This document shows positions 8,833 to 17,392 of a stretch of 64,000 nt of DNA, piece by piece. The stretch comes from Corynebacterium phocae (GTDB lineage: Bacteria; Actinomycetota; Actinomycetes; Mycobacteriales; Mycobacteriaceae): positions 124,001-188,000 of the forward strand of contig NZ_VXKJ01000053.1 of assembly GCF_008693075.1 (NCBI RefSeq). Reading direction: 5' to 3'. The translations under genes and the position numbers were made by a program. The notes below the pieces were generated by a model. It ran no database searches. It saw only the letters and a program-made list of their open reading frames with translations, and was not told the DNA's origin. Positions within the stretch are counted from its first letter, which is position 1. Every line of letters begins with the position of its first letter.

Positions 8833-8846
8833 AAGATCCTCCTAGC

Positions 8847-8887
8847 TAGTGCGGTGTCTGGATGTCCAGGCACCGCACTATACTTGT
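8847..8887 (+). terminator. Terminator of metF-metE
   Basis: A 16-base stem (8847-8862 with 8865-8880, one G-T pair) is followed by TACTTGTTTT. It lies 15 bases after the metE stop. Confidence 0.85.
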
Positions 8888-8928
8888 TTTGTTATCTATT
8901 TCAGTGGGTTAATTTCTGAGGAGTCTAT

Positions 8929-10083
8929 ATGCGCACCCTTCCCGTCCTTGTGGCCGCCGCCGGGCTGGTCCTGGCCAGCTGTGGCAACAGCCAGCAATCT
9001 GCACCCGAGGCAAGTTCCGCTCCTGGGGCCGCCTCCGCCTCCGCGACAGCTTCTGCCTCCGCGACCGTCTCCAGTGGGGTAGCCACAACGGCTTCTACCA
9101 GCGCTTCTTCCGCAACCTCTTCTACTAAGGCACCGGAGAAAAAGTGCGCCAACCCGGAGCTAGATCTGATGGAAACGGAATTTGGACTCTGGGGCGCAAT
9201 GGGCACGCTGCCGGTGGACATAGGCCCCGGGGTGAATAAGAGCTTTGGTTATTCCAGTGTCCTGGATAACCACTTTGACCCGTGCGCGCAGTATTCCTTC
9301 ATCACCGTGGAGGCGGTAAATGAGTTCGGAAGTCTAGAAAAGGTGGAGTTTCCCATCTTCTTTGCCGGTGAACATCTTATCCAAGAGCAGCGGATCCCCG
9401 GCGTAACCGAGATTGACAGCGTGAAGCTTATGGGCTCTAAAGCCGTGGTGACAAGCGCCGCTGCCGGGGATCCCGGTGTCACCTACGAACTGAGCCCGCA
9501 CGCAGTTGTCCAGCACGGTAAGAACGTGGACTCCGCGCAGGCTTTTACTGACTTCACGCGCTTCCCACCTCCCGGTGACAGCGGGGTGCAAAGGCCGCAT
9601 GGCAACGTCAATCACACGCCCTTTGACCACCAAGAGCCCGGTTTTGGAAGGTTCATCATCATTCCCATGGGCACTACCCACCTGCGGTGTACGGCTGTGA
9701 CCTCCTATGTCCCGGACTTAGCGGATTCACTGAGTTGCCTGGCGCCGGAACCGGTGTTTGCCAACACTGAAACAAACAGTGCTATTGCCGGTCTTCGCAA
9801 TGACCCGGAAGCCCCCGTTCACAACGCCGTGACCATGCATTTTTCCATGCCCTACGCGTTTTACACTGATAACCTCAGCCCGGATTCCGCTATTGGCGAA
9901 ACCCGGGTGGCTGATGAGGCCGTCACTCGGATTGAAAACCTCACCATTGATACCAGAGGTGATAAGGTGCGAATCTCCGATAGCAGTTTCACGTTCACGC
10001 TCAGTGTCAAGCAACTTGGCATGGCCCCGGCGGAATTGATTGACACCTCCCGCTGGCCCACGGACCTGGATCCGTGGAAGTAG
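8929..10083 (+). CDS. Secreted lipoprotein of unknown function
   Basis: A 384-residue predicted lipoprotein. The lipobox LASC places the lipidated cysteine at residue 18. A Ser/Ala/Thr-rich linker (about 20-68) keeps the folded part away from the membrane. The C-terminal 300 residues are not recognised; they contain several isolated cysteines that could form disulfides. GAGGAG lies just upstream of the ATG. The gene is flanked by terminators or long gaps, so it is probably transcribed alone. Confidence 0.75.
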   Translation: MRTLPVLVAAAGLVLASCGNSQQSAPEASSAPGAASASATASASATVSSGVATTASTSASSATSSTKAPEKKCANPELDLMETEFGLWGAMGTLPVDIGPGVNKSFGYSSVLDNHFDPCAQYSFITVEAVNEFGSLEKVEFPIFFAGEHLIQEQRIPGVTEIDSVKLMGSKAVVTSAAAGDPGVTYELSPHAVVQHGKNVDSAQAFTDFTRFPPPGDSGVQRPHGNVNHTPFDHQEPGFGRFIIIPMGTTHLRCTAVTSYVPDLADSLSCLAPEPVFANTETNSAIAGLRNDPEAPVHNAVTMHFSMPYAFYTDNLSPDSAIGETRVADEAVTRIENLTIDTRGDKVRISDSSFTFTLSVKQLGMAPAELIDTSRWPTDLDPWK

Positions 10084-10151
10084 AGCGTGATCGCTAACAG
10101 CAAAGGCGTTGCTTACAGCGCGCCGCCACTTAATTCTTTATGATAGGAACC

Positions 10152-10673
10152 ATGACTCAAAAGACCGCAACTGCAACTATGCACACCAATCACGGTGACA
10201 TTGTCATCGACCTGTTCGGCAACCACGCACCGGTTACCGTGGAGAACTTCATCGGCTTGGCTAAGGGTGACAAGGAATACCGCACCCAAAACGCCAAGGG
10301 TGAGCAGACCGGCCCCTTCTACGACGGAGCCATCTTCCACCGCATCATCGACGGCTTCATGATCCAAGGCGGTGACCCCACCGGCACCGGTACCGGCGGA
10401 CCTGGCTACCAGTTCCAGGATGAGTTCCACCCAGAACTGCAGTTCGACCGCCCATTCCTGTTGGCTATGGCTAATGCCGGCCCAGGCACCAACGGTTCCC
10501 AGTTCTTCATCACCGTGGCACCAACGCCTCACCTCAACAACCATCACACCATTTTCGGTGAGGTCACGGACGCTGAGTCCCAGCAGGTAGTTTCTAAGAT
10601 TGCCAAGCTCCGCACCGGCTTCGGTGACCGTCCGGTTGAAGACGTGGTCATCGAGTCCATCGACATCGCCTAA
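10152..10673 (+). CDS. ppiA: Peptidyl-prolyl cis-trans isomerase, cyclophilin type
   Basis: A cytoplasmic cyclophilin of 173 residues that speeds cis-trans isomerisation of proline bonds during folding. The core motifs are present: FHRIIDGFMIQGGDPTGTGTGG, with the catalytic Arg, and the conserved NAGPGTNGSQFFIT and HTIFGEV. No signal peptide is seen. The ATG at 10152 is chosen because AGGAA precedes it; an ATG at 10140 in the same frame is less well placed. This gene is found near gyrA and the kinase operon in many corynebacteria and mycobacteria. Confidence 0.95.
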   Translation: MTQKTATATMHTNHGDIVIDLFGNHAPVTVENFIGLAKGDKEYRTQNAKGEQTGPFYDGAIFHRIIDGFMIQGGDPTGTGTGGPGYQFQDEFHPELQFDRPFLLAMANAGPGTNGSQFFITVAPTPHLNNHHTIFGEVTDAESQQVVSKIAKLRTGFGDRPVEDVVIESIDIA

Positions 10674-10687
10674 AGGCACCACTTCAT

Positions 10688-10731
10688 ACGCCCGCGTTGC
10701 AGCAATGCTAACGCGGGCGTTGTCAGTTTTT
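10688..10731 (+). terminator. Terminator of ppiA
   Basis: An 11-base perfect stem (ACGCCCGCGTT with AACGCGGGCGT) is followed by TTGTCAGTTTTTA. Confidence 0.88.
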
Positions 10732-10775
10732 ATACCGTGCTAGTTGGCAGATTTTGCTAGAAAAGAAAGCCAAAA

Positions 10776-11456
10776 ATGAATCCTCAACCCTTGACTTTTT
10801 CCCAGTGGGGCCGTAGCTACTTGTCCGTGGCACCCGTGACCGGCGTTATCGTGTTGGCCTGCATAGCCGCCTGGACCGCTACCGCCGTGCAGTCACTGTC
10901 CCTGTCCAACAGCTATTACGGCTCGTCCCTGGCCCATGACTGGACCTTGCTGGGGCCTTTGGTCGCTGACGGCGGCTACGCCCGTCCCCTAGGCGCGATG
11001 TTCATGCACCTTGATGCCAGTCACCTGATGATGAATGTGTTAATGCTGGTCTTCGTGGGCCGGGAAGTAGAACGCGCCTATGGCGCCGGCCTTTATGCGC
11101 TGTCCTACCTGGCGGGTGGTTTGGGCTCCGCCGCAGCCGTGTTGGCCCAGGACTTTGACACCCCCACCGTGGGTGCCTCCGGCGCGCTGTACGCCATGAT
11201 GGTCTTGCTCGTGGGTGTCTACCGGAAACAGCGGCTCAATTTGCGGGCACCGCTGGCCCTCATCCTGGCCAACCTGGCGTACACCTTCATGAGTCCGGGA
11301 GTTTCCCTGTGGGGCCACGTTGGCGGGTTGGTGACCGGGGTGATTTTGCTGGGTGCGTTGAGCCTTCCCCATCAGACCGCGCGCTGGATTGCTGTGGTGG
11401 GCGTTGTGTTGACCAGCGTGGGTGCGGTAGCCCTTGGCGCAGGGCTTTGGGGATAA
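10776..11456 (+). CDS. Rhomboid family intramembrane serine protease
   Basis: A 226-residue integral membrane protein with about six hydrophobic helices. The rhomboid signature is complete: the helix-2 motif DASHLMMN (His83, Asn87), the nucleophile in GASG (Ser135) and the partner histidine in WGHVGG (His181). It should cut substrates within the membrane; the substrate is unknown. The start ATG at 10776 is preceded by GAAAG. Downstream lies the DnaA-box-rich intergenic region. Confidence 0.92.
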   Translation: MNPQPLTFSQWGRSYLSVAPVTGVIVLACIAAWTATAVQSLSLSNSYYGSSLAHDWTLLGPLVADGGYARPLGAMFMHLDASHLMMNVLMLVFVGREVERAYGAGLYALSYLAGGLGSAAAVLAQDFDTPTVGASGALYAMMVLLVGVYRKQRLNLRAPLALILANLAYTFMSPGVSLWGHVGGLVTGVILLGALSLPHQTARWIAVVGVVLTSVGAVALGAGLWG

Positions 11457-11465
11457 CTGCCCAAG

Positions 11466-11721
11466 TTATCCACGCGCTCACATGTGCGAAAGTTATCCAC
11501 AGTAGTTATCCACATTGTGGATAACCACATTCCTGTAATTCATCGCACGTTTTATCGGAGTTTTGCCAGTTCACCCACCGTATGGCGCTAAAGAACATGT
11601 AATTCACCCCCTGTGTTAATGGGGAAATTAGTTATCCACAGCCTGTGAACAAACCTGGGGATAGTGAAATTCTACAGAGAATCCCACAGCCTGTGGATAA
11701 CTTTGATCACCGGGTGGATAA
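11466..11721. other. Cluster of seven DnaA-box-like 9-mers
   Basis: This 411-bp non-coding gap between the rhomboid gene and crgA holds seven TTATCCACN 9-mers. Forward: 11466-11474 (TTATCCACG), 11493-11501, 11506-11514 and 11632-11640 (TTATCCACA). Reverse: 11516-11524 and 11692-11700 (TGTGGATAA) and 11713-11721 (GGTGGATAA). Four of them lie within 60 bp. Such density does not arise by chance in this base composition and suggests DnaA binding. Whether it is a replication origin element, a DnaA titration or reactivation site, or a regulatory region is unknown. Confidence 0.75.
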
Positions 11722-11805
11722 TTTCACCAGTCACTCACGCCCCACCCGCCGGCACTGCGGCGGTAGCCGGGCGGCACGCAGGGCGGGGTTGGCTTTAACA
11801 AGGCA

Positions 11806-11838
11806 CAAAAATGCCCGCCTGGGTCAAACCAGGCGGGC
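11806..11838 (-). terminator. Terminator of crgA
   Basis: A ten-base stem (GCCCGCCTGG with CCAGGCGGGC) is followed, read on the minus strand, by ATTTTTGTGCC. It lies about 30 bases beyond the crgA stop. Confidence 0.85.
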
Positions 11839-11867
11839 AGGGCGGTTCTACGGGCGGAGAGAAAGGG

Positions 11868-12134
11868 TTAGCGCCAACCCATAGTCATCAGCAGCCCGAT
11901 GATGGCTAGGCCGAAGCCGATGAGGTAGTTCCAGGCACCCAGCTCACGCATCAAGGCAATGTCCTGGCCGGCCAGGTAATTGACCACAATCCAGGCTAGG
12001 CCCAGGATCATTAAAGCCAGCATGAGGACGATGTACCACTTGGGAGTGCCCTCAGTATTGATCTTGACCGGGGTGCGGTTGGTGCTGGAGGAAGAAACCG
12101 GAACCGGGTTCTTGGTAATTTTGGACTTAGGCAT
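11868..12134 (-). CDS. crgA: Cell division protein CrgA
   Basis: CrgA, 88 residues, is a small two-helix membrane protein of the actinobacterial divisome that contacts FtsZ-ring proteins and penicillin-binding proteins. It has a basic, Ser/Thr-rich cytoplasmic N-terminus (about 1-30) and two membrane helices (about 32-52 and 66-86), ending with [14 protein letters not shown] lies upstream of the ATG. The position next to the pknB-pknA-pbpA-rodA-pstP operon is conserved across the group and supports the name. Confidence 0.93.
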   Translation of the reverse strand: MPKSKITKNPVPVSSSSTNRTPVKINTEGTPKWYIVLMLALMILGLAWIVVNYLAGQDIALMRELGAWNYLIGFGLAIIGLLMTMGWR

Positions 12135-12208
12135 GGTGTACCTCTAACTTCTACTAGTTGTAAATTTCTAAAATGCTAATGAGTGCGCGCGTCAAGCGCT
12201 GCACCGGG

Positions 12209-12238
12209 GCTACCTAGCAAATTGCTACCTAGCAAATT
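12209..12238. repeat. 15-bp tandem duplication
   Basis: Two perfect adjacent copies of GCTACCTAGCAAATT (12209-12223, 12224-12238) lie between crgA and the end of pknB. Confidence 0.85.
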
Positions 12239-12301
12239 ACTGTACCAGCTGCACCGGGAAAAACCCTGGTGCCGGCCGGGCTGGACTATTTTTACTGCTA
12301 G

Positions 12302-12343
12302 AGCCGGGCCAGCCGGGCCAGCCCCGGGCTGGCCCGGCCTGGG
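12302..12343 (-). terminator. GC-rich hairpin after pknB
   Basis: A long self-complementary stretch built from GCCGGGCCAGCC and GGCTGGCCCGGC directly follows the pknB stop and can fold into a very stable hairpin. It lacks a clear T-run, so it may slow or end transcription of the kinase operon. Confidence 0.5.
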
Positions 12344-14371
12344 TTAGCCGGTTAGGTTATTAAGGGCTTCACCTAGGGACAAAAGCTCCCACTTGCGGAT
12401 ATCAATGTCTTGGTCCTTGCGGATGATATTCCCGCCGGAGGTGGAGGCCCAGGCAATGAGGCCACTGTCCGTTGGCACCGGGGTATCCACGGTGGGCCCT
12501 ATCTTGAAGTTGCCGGTCCAGCCCAGATCGGTGAGCACTTTGCGCGCCCGGACTTCGGTCATGCGCACTAGTTCCGGGGCCTGGATGAGCATTCCGTTGG
12601 AGACTTCCAGGGTAACAACCTGGCCTTCCCTGACCTCTTCACCTTGGTTGCTCACGGAGAGGACCTGGTTCTCGGGCTTCTCAGAGTCCACCAGGTTGAA
12701 GCTGACTTCCAGACCCTGGGATTCAAGGGTGTTGCGGGCGTCTTGGAGGTCCATGCCCTGGACCCGGGCAACGCGCACCTTGTTAGCGCCCTTGGAAATA
12801 GTCACGCGGACCTTGGAGCCCTGGGATAGCTGCGAGCCACCCACAGGGGTCTGAGCGATAATTTCCCCTGCTGGGGCGTTGCTGTCGTTTTCCTCCTTGA
12901 TGTTGCTGTCTAGTTCTAGACCTTCGGCCTCAAGTTTCTTGGCGGCCTCATCCAGGCTCAAGCCCAAGATTTCGGGGACTTCGGTGACGGCCTTGCCGGA
13001 GGAGACCGTGAGGATCACTGTGGACTTTTTCTGGACCTCGGATCCTTCGGCGGGATTGATACGTATGACCTTGTTGCGTTTGATGTCCGGGCTGGACTCC
13101 TGGTTGATTTGTACCAGGAGTTCCATCTTTTCCAGTTCCTCAACCACTTCCTGGCGGTCGCGGTCAGCAACCTTCGGGATGGTCACCATGTTGGCGGCTT
13201 GCTGTTGCTCCTGGAGGCGCTGTTTTTGTTGTTCCTCAATGTCCTGGGAACTGTTGTAGAAGTCCCAGGCAAAAAAGGCGATGGCAATAATCAAGATGCT
13301 CGCCAGGAGGGCGGCCAGCCATTTAAGTTTGGAACCTTCCTCTTCCTCACGCAGGGGAGGACCCGCCACGGGTGCGGCAGCTGCCGGGGCTACCGGCGCG
13401 GCGGCTGGGGCTGCAGGGGCCACGGGAACTGGATTTGGTGCGGGCTGCTTTGCCATGGTGTGGGTGGCGTCGCTAGCCATCGGTGCGGGCCTGGTTGGGT
13501 CAGGGGAAACGTGAGCCTGCGCGGCTTGGGTGACAGAACCCCTGCCTAGCCGGCCCAGGTCTTCGCCCATCTCCCACGCCGATTGGTAGCGGTCAGCGGG
13601 GTGCTTGGCCATGGCCGTGAGCACAACCGCATCGATGTTTACCCGCTGGTTGGAATTAAGACCTTCGATAAATTGGCTTGGCGGCACCGGGTCTTCTTGG
13701 ACATGTTGATACGCCACTGCAAACGGGGTTTCGCCTTCAAAGGGGGTGCGGCCGGCAATGGCTTCATACAGGACGCATCCGAGGGCGTAGACGTCCGAGC
13801 GGGCGTCGGCGGCCTTGCCGCGGGCCTGTTCCGGGGAGAGGTATTGCGCGGTGCCAATAACCGCGGACGTCTGAGTCATGGCGGCGGTAGAGTCATCCAG
13901 CGCCCGAGCGATACCGAAGTCCATGACCTTTACCTGACCGGTATTGGTCAGCATGATGTTGGCGGGCTTGATGTCCCGGTGGATAATTCCTGCCTCGTGG
14001 GAGGACTGCAGGGCGCTGCACACCGGTGCCAGGATCTCCGCAGCTTCCTCTATTCCCAGCGGCCCGTCTTCCCGAACCAAGTCGCGGAGCGTGCTTCCAT
14101 GCACGCGTTCCATGACAATGTAGGGAACTGAGATTCCTTCCCTTTCCGTCTCACCGGTGTCGTAAACAGCGACGATATTGGGGTGGTTAAGGCGCGCCGA
14201 ATTCTGCGCCTCACGGCGGAAGCGCTCCCGGAAGCCAACGTCGCGCGCCATCTCGGGGCGCAGCATCTTAATGGCCACGTCGCGGCCCAGGCTAGTGTCT
14301 TGGGCGGCATAAACTTCAGACATTCCGCCCGAGCCGATGACGCCTCCTAGTTTGTAGCGGTCGCTAAGCAT
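12344..14371 (-). CDS. pknB: Serine/threonine protein kinase with PASTA repeats
   Basis: PknB, 675 residues, senses cell-wall fragments and phosphorylates proteins of growth, division and cell-wall synthesis. The N-terminal kinase domain (about 1-270) has the glycine loop GSGGMSEVY, lysine in AIKML, the catalytic HRDIKPANIML and DFG. A Pro/Ala-rich linker leads to one membrane helix (about 349-370), and four PASTA-like repeats form the external part. It is the last gene of the minus-strand operon, ten bases after pknA. Confidence 0.95.
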   Translation of the reverse strand: MLSDRYKLGGVIGSGGMSEVYAAQDTSLGRDVAIKMLRPEMARDVGFRERFRREAQNSARLNHPNIVAVYDTGETEREGISVPYIVMERVHGSTLRDLVREDGPLGIEEAAEILAPVCSALQSSHEAGIIHRDIKPANIMLTNTGQVKVMDFGIARALDDSTAAMTQTSAVIGTAQYLSPEQARGKAADARSDVYALGCVLYEAIAGRTPFEGETPFAVAYQHVQEDPVPPSQFIEGLNSNQRVNIDAVVLTAMAKHPADRYQSAWEMGEDLGRLGRGSVTQAAQAHVSPDPTRPAPMASDATHTMAKQPAPNPVPVAPAAPAAAPVAPAAAAPVAGPPLREEEEGSKLKWLAALLASILIIAIAFFAWDFYNSSQDIEEQQKQRLQEQQQAANMVTIPKVADRDRQEVVEELEKMELLVQINQESSPDIKRNKVIRINPAEGSEVQKKSTVILTVSSGKAVTEVPEILGLSLDEAAKKLEAEGLELDSNIKEENDSNAPAGEIIAQTPVGGSQLSQGSKVRVTISKGANKVRVARVQGMDLQDARNTLESQGLEVSFNLVDSEKPENQVLSVSNQGEEVREGQVVTLEVSNGMLIQAPELVRMTEVRARKVLTDLGWTGNFKIGPTVDTPVPTDSGLIAWASTSGGNIIRKDQDIDIRKWELLSLGEALNNLTG

Positions 14372-14381
14372 TTATGTTCTC

Positions 14382-15953
14382 CTACTGGGACGGGGTCTTT
14401 GTTAGTTTATTCAAATCTGCTACCAAAGATTCAAAAGGTGGCAGACTTTTAGAGGTGGTTGGGGAAATAGTTTCCCGGGGCAGCTCCGGTGGTGAGGCGT
14501 CCGGCAGGGGATCAGGCGCGGGCGGGGCGGAGGTTGCCGGTGGCGGCGGGGGCGGAGCTAGTTTGGTTTCCGTGACCGTGACCGGCACCTCGGTAGTCTC
14601 CCGGACGGTGAGCCGGGGGCTGTGAGGCCGGTTGGAAGAGGTGGGCTTTTCTCCGGCGGACTTTTCCGCCGGCGGGCTGGGTTCCTCTTCCGGGGAAGGC
14701 GGCGGTGGTGGTGGTGCCTGTTCCTGGGTTGTCTCTAGCCATTCGGTAACCACGGTGGGTTCGTCAGGAGCCGGTGTTTCCTGGCCGTCATTGCCCAGCA
14801 AGAAGTAAGCCCCCACAGCTGCGCCACCGAGGCCCAGCACGGTCAAGACGGCAATCAGGCCGCCGCGCCCTTTAGGTTGTGCAGGCGTGGGGCCTGCCGG
14901 TTCCCCGGAAGCCCCAGCCCCGCCCGGCTGGACCGCCGGGGCGGCGTGCCTAGGTCCGGTCTGCGCCGGGCTGGCGGCACCAGCGGTGGCGGACGCACCG
15001 GCAGCGGCGGCACCGGCAGCCGCCGCTGGGCTAGAAATCATGGACGTGGCCGCGCTACTAGAAATAGAAGGCGGGGAATCCGGGATGGGAGTGCCGGCCG
15101 GCTGCGGTGGGCGGCGGCCAAAGCGGACATCGGAAATAGCGGTGGCTAGATCCTGACCACCGGGATAGCGGGTGGCGGGATCTTTGCGCAGGCAGTTACC
15201 AACCAGTTCGCGCGCAGGGGCGCTAACAGCAGTGGGCAGGGGATCCGGAGCCTGGTTGATGTGGGCTAGGGCAACGGAGACAGAAGAGTCCCCCACGAAG
15301 GGGCGCCGGCCCGCCAGCATCTCATAGCCAACCACACCTAATGAATAGACGTCAGAGGCCGTGGTGACCTCCTGGCCCTGAGCTTGCTCCGGGGAGACAT
15401 ATTGGGCGGTTCCCACCACCATTCCGGTGCGGGTGAGCGGGACAGCCGCAGCAGCCTTGGCAATCCCGAAGTCGGTTATTTTCACGACCCCGTTTTGGGA
15501 GATGAGCAGGTTGCCGGGCTTAATATCCCGGTGAACCATGCCCATCGAGTGGATATCCGCGAGGCCCTGCGCGGACTGCTCCATGATGTCTAGCGCTAGT
15601 GCCTCCGGGAGCTGCTTTTCCCTAGCCAAAAGACCCGCCAGGGACTCACCCCGGACGTATTCCAAGGCCATGAAGCAGAAACTGGAGCCGTTGGTGTCTT
15701 CCAATTCCCGGTAGTCGTAAGTTTCCACCACGTTGGGGGAATGGATCTGTTGCGCGGATTCGGCTTCGTTGCGGAAGCGCCCCAAGAATTCCTCATTATC
15801 GGAAAACTCCGGACGCAGGACTTTAATGGCTACCTCGCGTTGCGCGCGGTTGTCGTCCGCCAACCAGACAGTGGACATGCCGCCGTGGCCCACCGTCCAC
15901 TGCAAGGTGTAGTCCGGGCCGATTAACTTTTGTAAACGGTCTTTATCCATCAT
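14382..15953 (-). CDS. pknA: Serine/threonine protein kinase
   Basis: PknA, 523 residues, works with PknB to control cell shape and division. The kinase domain (about 1-275) shows the glycine loop GHGGMSTVW, AIKVL, VHRDIKPGNLLI and DFGIAKA, then APE-type SPEQA. A long Ala/Pro-rich linker precedes one membrane helix (about 368-390). The external tail is Pro/Glu/Thr-rich, without PASTA repeats, as usual for PknA. The start ATG overlaps the pbpA stop by one base. Confidence 0.95.
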   Translation of the reverse strand: MMDKDRLQKLIGPDYTLQWTVGHGGMSTVWLADDNRAQREVAIKVLRPEFSDNEEFLGRFRNEAESAQQIHSPNVVETYDYRELEDTNGSSFCFMALEYVRGESLAGLLAREKQLPEALALDIMEQSAQGLADIHSMGMVHRDIKPGNLLISQNGVVKITDFGIAKAAAAVPLTRTGMVVGTAQYVSPEQAQGQEVTTASDVYSLGVVGYEMLAGRRPFVGDSSVSVALAHINQAPDPLPTAVSAPARELVGNCLRKDPATRYPGGQDLATAISDVRFGRRPPQPAGTPIPDSPPSISSSAATSMISSPAAAAGAAAAGASATAGAASPAQTGPRHAAPAVQPGGAGASGEPAGPTPAQPKGRGGLIAVLTVLGLGGAAVGAYFLLGNDGQETPAPDEPTVVTEWLETTQEQAPPPPPPSPEEEPSPPAEKSAGEKPTSSNRPHSPRLTVRETTEVPVTVTETKLAPPPPPPATSAPPAPDPLPDASPPELPRETISPTTSKSLPPFESLVADLNKLTKTPSQ

Positions 15954-17392
15954 TACTTGTTGTCCCCTCCGTTATAGGCGTAGAGGAGGGCCCGGCCAAT
16001 TGGGGAGGAAACTTGCCCGCCGGTAGCACCGGTGCCCAGGTTACCGCCGTCTTTGACTACAACCGCTACGGCTATATCGCGCTCCGGATCAAAGGCCACA
16101 TACCACACGTGCGGAGGCAGGCCCTCGCCGTGTTCGGCGGTACCGGTCTTGGAGGCAAAGCCGTTGCCGTCGTAGCCAAAGGTGTTGCGCTCGGACGCAA
16201 ACATGAGATCCCGGAGGGTGTTAGCCACAGGCTCTTCTACCGCCTGCGCAGCCACGCGGGGTTTGGTGGTGGAAATTTCTTTCATCTTGGCGTCGGTAAT
16301 GCGCTCAACCAGGTAAGGCTGCATGCGCACGCCCTTGTTGGCCACCGTTCCGGCCATGATGGCCGCCTGCAACGCGGACATGGTCACGTCACGTTGACCG
16401 ATGGCGGACTGGGCGGTTTGCGCCGCGTCCGGAAGCTCACCCAGCGAGCCGGAGGCGGAAGGCACGCCAAGGTCATACTGCTGGCCAATGCCAAAGCCGT
16501 CGGCGTATTTGCGTAGCTCTTCCGCGCCAATGGCCTCGCTCATCTGCACGAAAGCCGTGTTGCACGACAGTGCGAAGGCAGTAGTTAAGGTGACGGTAGC
16601 GGCACCGCCACAGATTTGGGAGTCATAGTTGGTTAACTCCGTTTCCGTGCCCGGCAAAAAGATGGAAGGTTGACCAGTCAGGGGAGACTCAGGGTTAAAG
16701 CCGTTGCTCAACCCGGCTGCGGTGGTCACAATCTTAAAGATTGAGCCCGGTGGCAGGGTGTCTGCCGTAGCGTGGTTGACAAAGGGGTTCCCAGGCTGCT
16801 CCTGCAGCTGCGCCCAGGTTTGTTCCGCTGTTTCCGGGTTGGCAATGTCTGCGGCCGCATAGCTGGGGCTGGAAGCCATGGCCAAGATTTTTCCGGTGGA
16901 CGGCTGGATGGCCACTGCGGCACCCTCGTATCCTTGGGAATTTAGTTGGGTGTAGGCCAGCTGCTGCAGCGCGGGGTCAATGCTGACCTCTACGTTTGCG
17001 CCGGCGTGTTGCTTGCCGGTGATGGTGTCCATCCAGTTGTTAGTGAACAGGGAGGGATCCGTGCCGTTGAGGACGGCGTTGTAGGAGGCTTCCAGGTTGG
17101 CGGCCCCGTAAATCTGGGACAGATAGCCGGTGATAGGGGAGTAAGCAGGAGAAGTCTCCGGATAGGTGCGGGTATAGACGCCCTCGGAATCCGCAGTGGA
17201 CTGGGCCAAGACCGTGTTATCGGCGTAGATTTGCCCGCGGGCTATGGTCCGTAACTCGTAGTAACCACGGCGGTTCAAGGGGTTTTCGGCGTATTTGTCA
17301 GTGGAAAAAGCCTGGATTACCGTCAGGTTAACCAACAGGATGGCAACCAGCAGGAGGGAAAACAGTGCCATTATACGGATGGAACGGTTCAT
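15953..17392 (-). CDS. pbpA: Penicillin-binding protein 2-type transpeptidase
   Basis: PbpA, 479 residues, is a class B penicillin-binding protein that cross-links peptidoglycan with the help of the glycosyltransferase RodA. An N-terminal membrane anchor (about 7-27) is followed by a dimerisation region and the transpeptidase domain with its three active-site motifs: SIFK in PPGSIFKIV, SCN in ALSCNTAF and KTGTAE. The gene overlaps rodA by four bases (ATGA), suggesting coupled translation. Confidence 0.95.
   Translation of the reverse strand: MNRSIRIMALFSLLLVAILLVNLTVIQAFSTDKYAENPLNRRGYYELRTIARGQIYADNTVLAQSTADSEGVYTRTYPETSPAYSPITGYLSQIYGAANLEASYNAVLNGTDPSLFTNNWMDTITGKQHAGANVEVSIDPALQQLAYTQLNSQGYEGAAVAIQPSTGKILAMASSPSYAAADIANPETAEQTWAQLQEQPGNPFVNHATADTLPPGSIFKIVTTAAGLSNGFNPESPLTGQPSIFLPGTETELTNYDSQICGGAATVTLTTAFALSCNTAFVQMSEAIGAEELRKYADGFGIGQQYDLGVPSASGSLGELPDAAQTAQSAIGQRDVTMSALQAAIMAGTVANKGVRMQPYLVERITDAKMKEISTTKPRVAAQAVEEPVANTLRDLMFASERNTFGYDGNGFASKTGTAEHGEGLPPHVWYVAFDPERDIAVAVVVKDGGNLGTGATGGQVSSPIGRALLYAYNGGDNK

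Noticed and set aside
11457..11867. Main replication origin oriC
   Set aside because: In this genus oriC is beside dnaA-dnaN, and no AT-rich unwinding element is evident; the DnaA boxes may have another role.
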